A DNA stretch of 64,000 nt, from contig JAJEKB010020239.1 in the NCBI GenBank assembly GCA_022393335.1, positions 198,128-262,127 on the forward strand. The letters are read 5' to 3'. A program made the position numbers and the translations under genes. How positions within the stretch are numbered: the stretch's first letter is position 1; the number at the start of each line of letters is the position of its first letter. The notes beneath the pieces were generated by a model. It was not told the origin of the DNA and made no database searches. It worked only from the letters and a program-made list of their open reading frames with translations. This DNA is from Macrotrachela quadricornifera (Eukaryota; Rotifera; Eurotatoria; Philodinida; Philodinidae). This document shows, piece by piece, positions 59,609 to 64,000 of the stretch.

Positions 59609-61477
59609 ATGGAACAAATAAAACGGCAATTAAGTAACAATTTTGATGATAATAAGAGAAAAAAGATAGAAGGTAAAAGAGACATTTGAGTTTTGTTTTT
59701 ATAACTATTTTCTTCTTCCTAGGAACGACAATTAAAACGAATTAGTGAGTGAGAAGAAAATATATTTTCAATAAAATTTAATTTCATTTTTAGTTCATCA
59801 AAAGAACCTATAACATGTTTTGAAGATCTTTCTAATGAAGTTGTATACGAAATATTTGAATTTCTTGATTATTTTCATATTTATAAAGCTTTTTTTAATC
59901 TTGATTTACGATTTCATAATCTTCTTATTAATTCAACTCTTCCAATTAATATCAGTATTTCGTCTATGTCGAAATCGGATTATAACTGTTACAATAAAGA
60001 CATTGTTATGACTAATATCCATCGAATTAATTTAATTTCCTGCTCCAATACATTCACTTATGATACAATATCATCGCCATTGCTCAATATATCAAAATTT
60101 GTCCGACTTGAAAGACTTGTTCTTAATAATATTCAATCAGAGCATCTTCAAACCTTACTACATCAATGTAGTTCTTTACCTATTCTTTCATCATTGATCA
60201 TTACTTCTAAAGAGTATGTTAAAAATAGTAATAATATCTATTCTAAAATATTTCATCTTCCACCATTAAAATATTGTAAGTTATCATTTGAGGGAAGATA
60301 CACTGATAAGCTATTACCATTTTGTATCAATGAATATAGTCCAATAGAATATCTTATCATCACCTATCCCATACATCTCGATGAACTTGTTCGTTTATTA
60401 TCCTATGTTCCTAAACTACGCTGCTTATCGTTGCACTTACTAGACGAAACTTGGCATCGACGAGCAAAATTATCTCCATTGGTATTAGATTCTTTCACGC
60501 ATTTTTTTCTCAAATTGTATCATATTAATTTTAATGAATTTGAAGAATTAATCATAAATATTTTTCAAAAAGTTCAAATTTTACGTATTTCAGTAATGAC
60601 TGATTTAGATATCGGATATATCGATGCTAAAAGATGGGAACAATTGATATTAACTCATATGCTGAATTTACATATATTCGATATTCGAATCGATATAAAA
60701 ATAATCAATGATGATAATCAATTGATGATTGAGAATCATATTAATCAGTTTACATCTCCCTTTTGGATCAAACGACAATGGTTCTTTGCACATGATCATT
60801 ATTATCGACAAAATTCTCATTATATAATCTTCTATTCAACAAATTCATATAAGTATAAATATATTAGTTTTAGTTTTTTTCCATATAGTATGTCTCTTTT
60901 TTTCAGAAGAAAAGATTACACTATATATAAACCTATGAATAAAACTACTTGTGTACATTATTATCAATCTAATGTAAGTTCAGTTAAACATGTTTATATC
61001 CAAAATGAACAAGGTATCATTAATTGTATAAATTATTTTTCAAATGTTACTGAGCTTACTTTCGATTTTGAATCTTCGATAAGTTCTGATTTAATTGCAG
61101 CCAATCTCAGTCGTATCGTTCCTTTAAAACATCTCACTAAATTAACCATTACACATCAACATTTTGCTTTTTCAAAATTGATCGAATTATTATGTTTCAC
61201 ACCTAATATTCATACATTGACAATGGAATCTATGCTACTTTACAAAAATGACTATGGATTAATTCAAGAGAACTCAAATTTTCGATTGATATCAACAACA
61301 AATAATATTATCAATGTGACTATTAAAGGAAGATGCACATTAGAAAAAATTCAGCTACTTGTTGCTTTGTGTTCTCGCTTGGAAAATCTTAAAATTTCTC
61401 CAAATATTAAAAGTTTAGAATCAATTTTACGATTTATATTGGATAGTAATAATTCCAATACTCACCATTTGTTCTGA
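59609..61477 (+). CDS. F-box protein with LRR-like C-terminal region
   Basis: Three exons: 59609-59672, 59723-59744 (a 22-nt microexon) and 59794-61477. Introns are 50 and 49 nt with donors gtaaaa and gtgagt and phases 1 and 2; the joined frame encodes 589 aa. A short basic, disordered start (KRKKIE) leads to an F-box at about residues 37-80 (CFEDLSNEVVYEIFEFLDYF), which would bind Skp1 in an SCF ubiquitin ligase. The rest contains scattered leucine-rich strands (for example FVRLERLVLNNIQSEHLQTL and RCLSLHLLDE) typical of F-box proteins that use degenerate LRRs to bind substrates; substrate unknown. No frameshift or stop, so it appears intact. The internal ATG at 59966 lies after the F-box and would give an F-box-less protein; the spliced model explains why the frame is open upstream of it. 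Confidence 0.85.
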
Positions 61478-62375
61478 TTGTGTTTTCCAAGAATGAATAA
61501 TAAATTGATCAATAACTCCACAATCTTGATCGAATCTGAGAAACTACTTGAGAATTATTTGTTAAAAATAGTGTATTGGCAATTACATTTATGTTGGTAA
61601 CATTTAAATATTAATACAACATTTCATTCTTAAATAAACAAGAAAACTCGATCATTATGATACATCTCTAATGTTTAAATTTATATTTTTCTAGTATTAA
61701 TTAGTTTTCAGAAAATATCAAAAGAATAAAACATTTATTTAATATGTAAAGAAGATATAGAAAAGCGATAATTATTTCACAATGAACAAGCAGCTATGAA
61801 CAGTTTCGTCCTTGTTTAAGGGACTGATCAAAGGTGTTGCAAACAATGTACCTTCCAATACTATTTGTTATTTTGACAATATCGCGTTTATAATAGACGA
61901 AATTAATAAATGATTATTTGAGAATCGCACATCTATGGAATTTCACAACGTTAACTACAATGTTGAATATAGAAATAGAAAAAAAAGAAACGAGATAATC
62001 AATAAGAATTGATGGCTTCATCATTTATATAAGTCAAGATCTTATTCAACAATTCAGACAATGAAAAGAAGACAGCTATGTACTTTCGATTATTTAATTA
62101 GGTTTGTTTAGTTTATTTAGAATGAAAATAAAAAAATTCATCAGAATCGAAAATGAACCCTCAAGATTGAATAAAGCATCAAAGAAAGCCAGATTTGTGA
62201 TGTTTAGTCATTTAGCATTCATTAAAGTTTGGATACGCTTAAACTCGTATTCTGTTTAGAAGATATTTGAGGGATTTACTCGAATATATCAGATATTTTT
62301 TAAACTGATTATTTAGTTAATATTATCGAGTCTTTTTTGAAAATAATTATATTTTTAGTTTTTTATTGCGAATAT
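61478..62375. other. Intergenic between convergent F-box gene and pseudogene
   Basis: 3' flank of the F-box gene. AATAAA-like words (for example AAATAAAC at about 61634) could serve as polyadenylation signals; none can be chosen. No ORF or repeat recognised. Confidence 0.4.
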
Positions 62376-64000
62376 TTATTCAATGTTATCGCCATTTGAA
62401 TGAACTTGTTGAGATAATGAAGATAATTTTTGAGAAATTGTTTCAAATGTATTTCGAAATGTTTGTGTATTAGAATGTTGATCACCTAATGCATGACAAC
62501 TTATTTTAATAGCTTTAAGACTATGATCTGATGCTTGTTGATAAAGACCTTTATGATAATAAGTATATGCAATATTATTGTATGTAATTGCTGTTGATGA
62601 ATGTTCTTTTGGTAAAGATTTTATTTCAATATCTAAACATTTTTTATAAATATTTATTTTTGTTCATAATATATAGTGGCTAGATTATTTAATGAATCAG
62701 CAATAGCAGGATGTTGTGTTGATGGTAAATGATTCATCCAAATCTTTAATGCTTTATGAAATAGTTTTGTTGATTGATCAATTTTATTCATATGATAAAG
62801 AATAATTCCCATTAAATGAAATCTAGATGCTAAAATGATTTGTTTATCTAATTGAGATTGATCAATATGAATAGCACGTTGAATATATGTTAGAGCAAGA
62901 TCTAATCGGCTAAGTTCTCGATAAATACTACTCATATTAGCAATTGTAACGGATCATTTTCTGATAAATATGATAATTTAATTGTCAGTGATTGTTAATA
63001 TTCTTGAATAGCTTTTTTTCTAAATGTCCCATTTTATGATAAATAAAAGCAATTTGATGATGTAATGCTGCCTTAGATTGTTGATCATTATATTCTATTT
63101 GTTTTAATGCCATTTGTAAAAAATAATTGGCTTGAGTATATTTTCCAATAGGAATTACTAAATTACATAATTTATCTTTTGGATTAGCATCTTGTACTTG
63201 TTCTCGCATATATTTAGTCAATTGAGTTAATTGAGGATCATTATCATTTGTTAACAATAATTGAACAAGCCAGAAATTTCCATCTGAATGATTTTTTGTA
63301 ATATTTTCAATAGGAAATACAGTACCCATTGAAAAAAGAACTTCATTTTCGATTTCACCAAAAAAACTTAATTGACTAATATTGGCAAATGGTGGTGTAT
63401 CATTATTATTTTCTTCTATACGAATTTTAATAAGAACAGCCGTTGTGTTATCATCTAATAATTGATTATCACCAGCAAATATTATAGCAAGATCTTTATT
63501 TTCTCACTTATTGATAAAAAATTCTTAATTGAAAGAAGACCATCTTGATTATTTTTTAACATCGTAAAATCATTTAATGACATTTGTTGACCTTGATAAA
63601 GAATTCTTTGATGAAAATATAATAAATTATTATTCTTTTAATAATTATGTAAATGAATAAGTTCTTCATGAAGTTGTTTTATAAATATACGCATTATATA
63701 AAGTATTTCAACATCTTGTATTCTTAATGCTTTATTTAACATTTTATATACAAAACAATTTCTAGTATACCACCATATTGATGATGATAATATTCAATCA
63801 TATCATTATTTTCATTATTTGCGATATCTAATAAATATTCTTTCAGTAATTGAACATACATAAAATTCGCTTCTTGATTATCATTAGTTATATTATTATA
63901 ATTAACAATATCAAAACCAATTAAATCATGTTCACATTTTTTAGTATCTTTTCTTAATTGTGTACATATATCTGTGATTGAAGAAAATATTCCTCGTATT
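62376..64000 (-). pseudogene. ADP-ribosyltransferase-TPR protein, broken and cut by window end
   Basis: Read on the minus strand from the window edge, pieces in shifting frames follow the layout of rotifer proteins with an arginine-type ADP-ribosyltransferase fold followed by tetratricopeptide repeats. An N-terminal part (KKCEHDLIGFDIVNYNNIT) precedes WWYTRNCFVYKMLNKALR (about 63765), the ART Arg motif. Next are FHQRILYQGQQMSLNDF (about 63600) and FGEIENEVLFSMGTVF (about 63350), with the ExE-type active-site motif. TPR units then include YFLQMALKQIEYNDQQSKAA, YIQRAIHIDQ and LNNLATIYYEQK, ending near 62376. Lesions: frameshifts near 63770, 63500, 63015, 62940 and 62655 and in-frame TAA at 63638-63640 and 62995-62997. 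Several are where Gln (CAA) is expected. Such enzymes transfer ADP-ribose from NAD to protein Arg; this copy cannot. Confidence 0.8.

Overview
The window looks like a eukaryotic, strongly AT-rich accessory region, most likely from a bdelloid rotifer (inference). The reasons are short GT-AG introns of about 50-90 nt beside kilobase introns stuffed with transposon debris; gene families expanded in bdelloids (NHL-repeat beta-propeller behind a Thr/Ser stalk, FG-GAP/VCBS repeats, F-box, ADP-ribosyltransferase-TPR, FkbM methyltransferase); and a Penelope-like reverse transcriptase scrap. No rRNA, tRNA, CRISPR or bacterial operon structure was recognised.

Layout. 1-7.9 kb: repeat-rich, with one tiny four-exon gene (2126-2473), a composite inverted element (3480-4640) and a 0.6-kb palindrome. 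7983-17584 (+): a five-exon gene for a single-pass membrane protein with a Thr/Ser stalk and six NHL-like repeats; its introns hold a 400-N assembly gap inside a palindrome and a nested pair of elements. 18.6-22.9 kb: MITE-like elements and a possible signal-anchor exon. 22890-27001 (+): a giant FG-GAP repeat exon, one continuous frame broken only by three nonsense codons. 27.9-29.0 kb: decayed DDE transposase. 31422-31793 (+): a four-exon gene for a 67-aa, probably myristoylated protein. 34.8-35.2 kb: Penelope-like RT fragment. 36274-40118 (-): three-exon FkbM-type methyltransferase with a membrane anchor. 40.8-53.4 kb: palindromic elements, tandem arrays and a terminal-repeat unit holding a three-exon membrane-protein gene (47879-48397, -). 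54.5-56.2 kb: dead non-LTR retrotransposon. 59609-61477 (+): F-box/LRR-like gene. 62376-64000 (-): ADP-ribosyltransferase-TPR pseudogene running off the window.

The genes do not form an operon or an obvious pathway. They are independent lineage-expanded surface, secretory and signalling genes in a transposon-laden landscape, several of them dead. Four small or multi-exon genes were assembled by eye from splice signals with matching phases and have no long ORF; these, and the element-borne membrane protein, are the least expected content. All gene models need transcript support.
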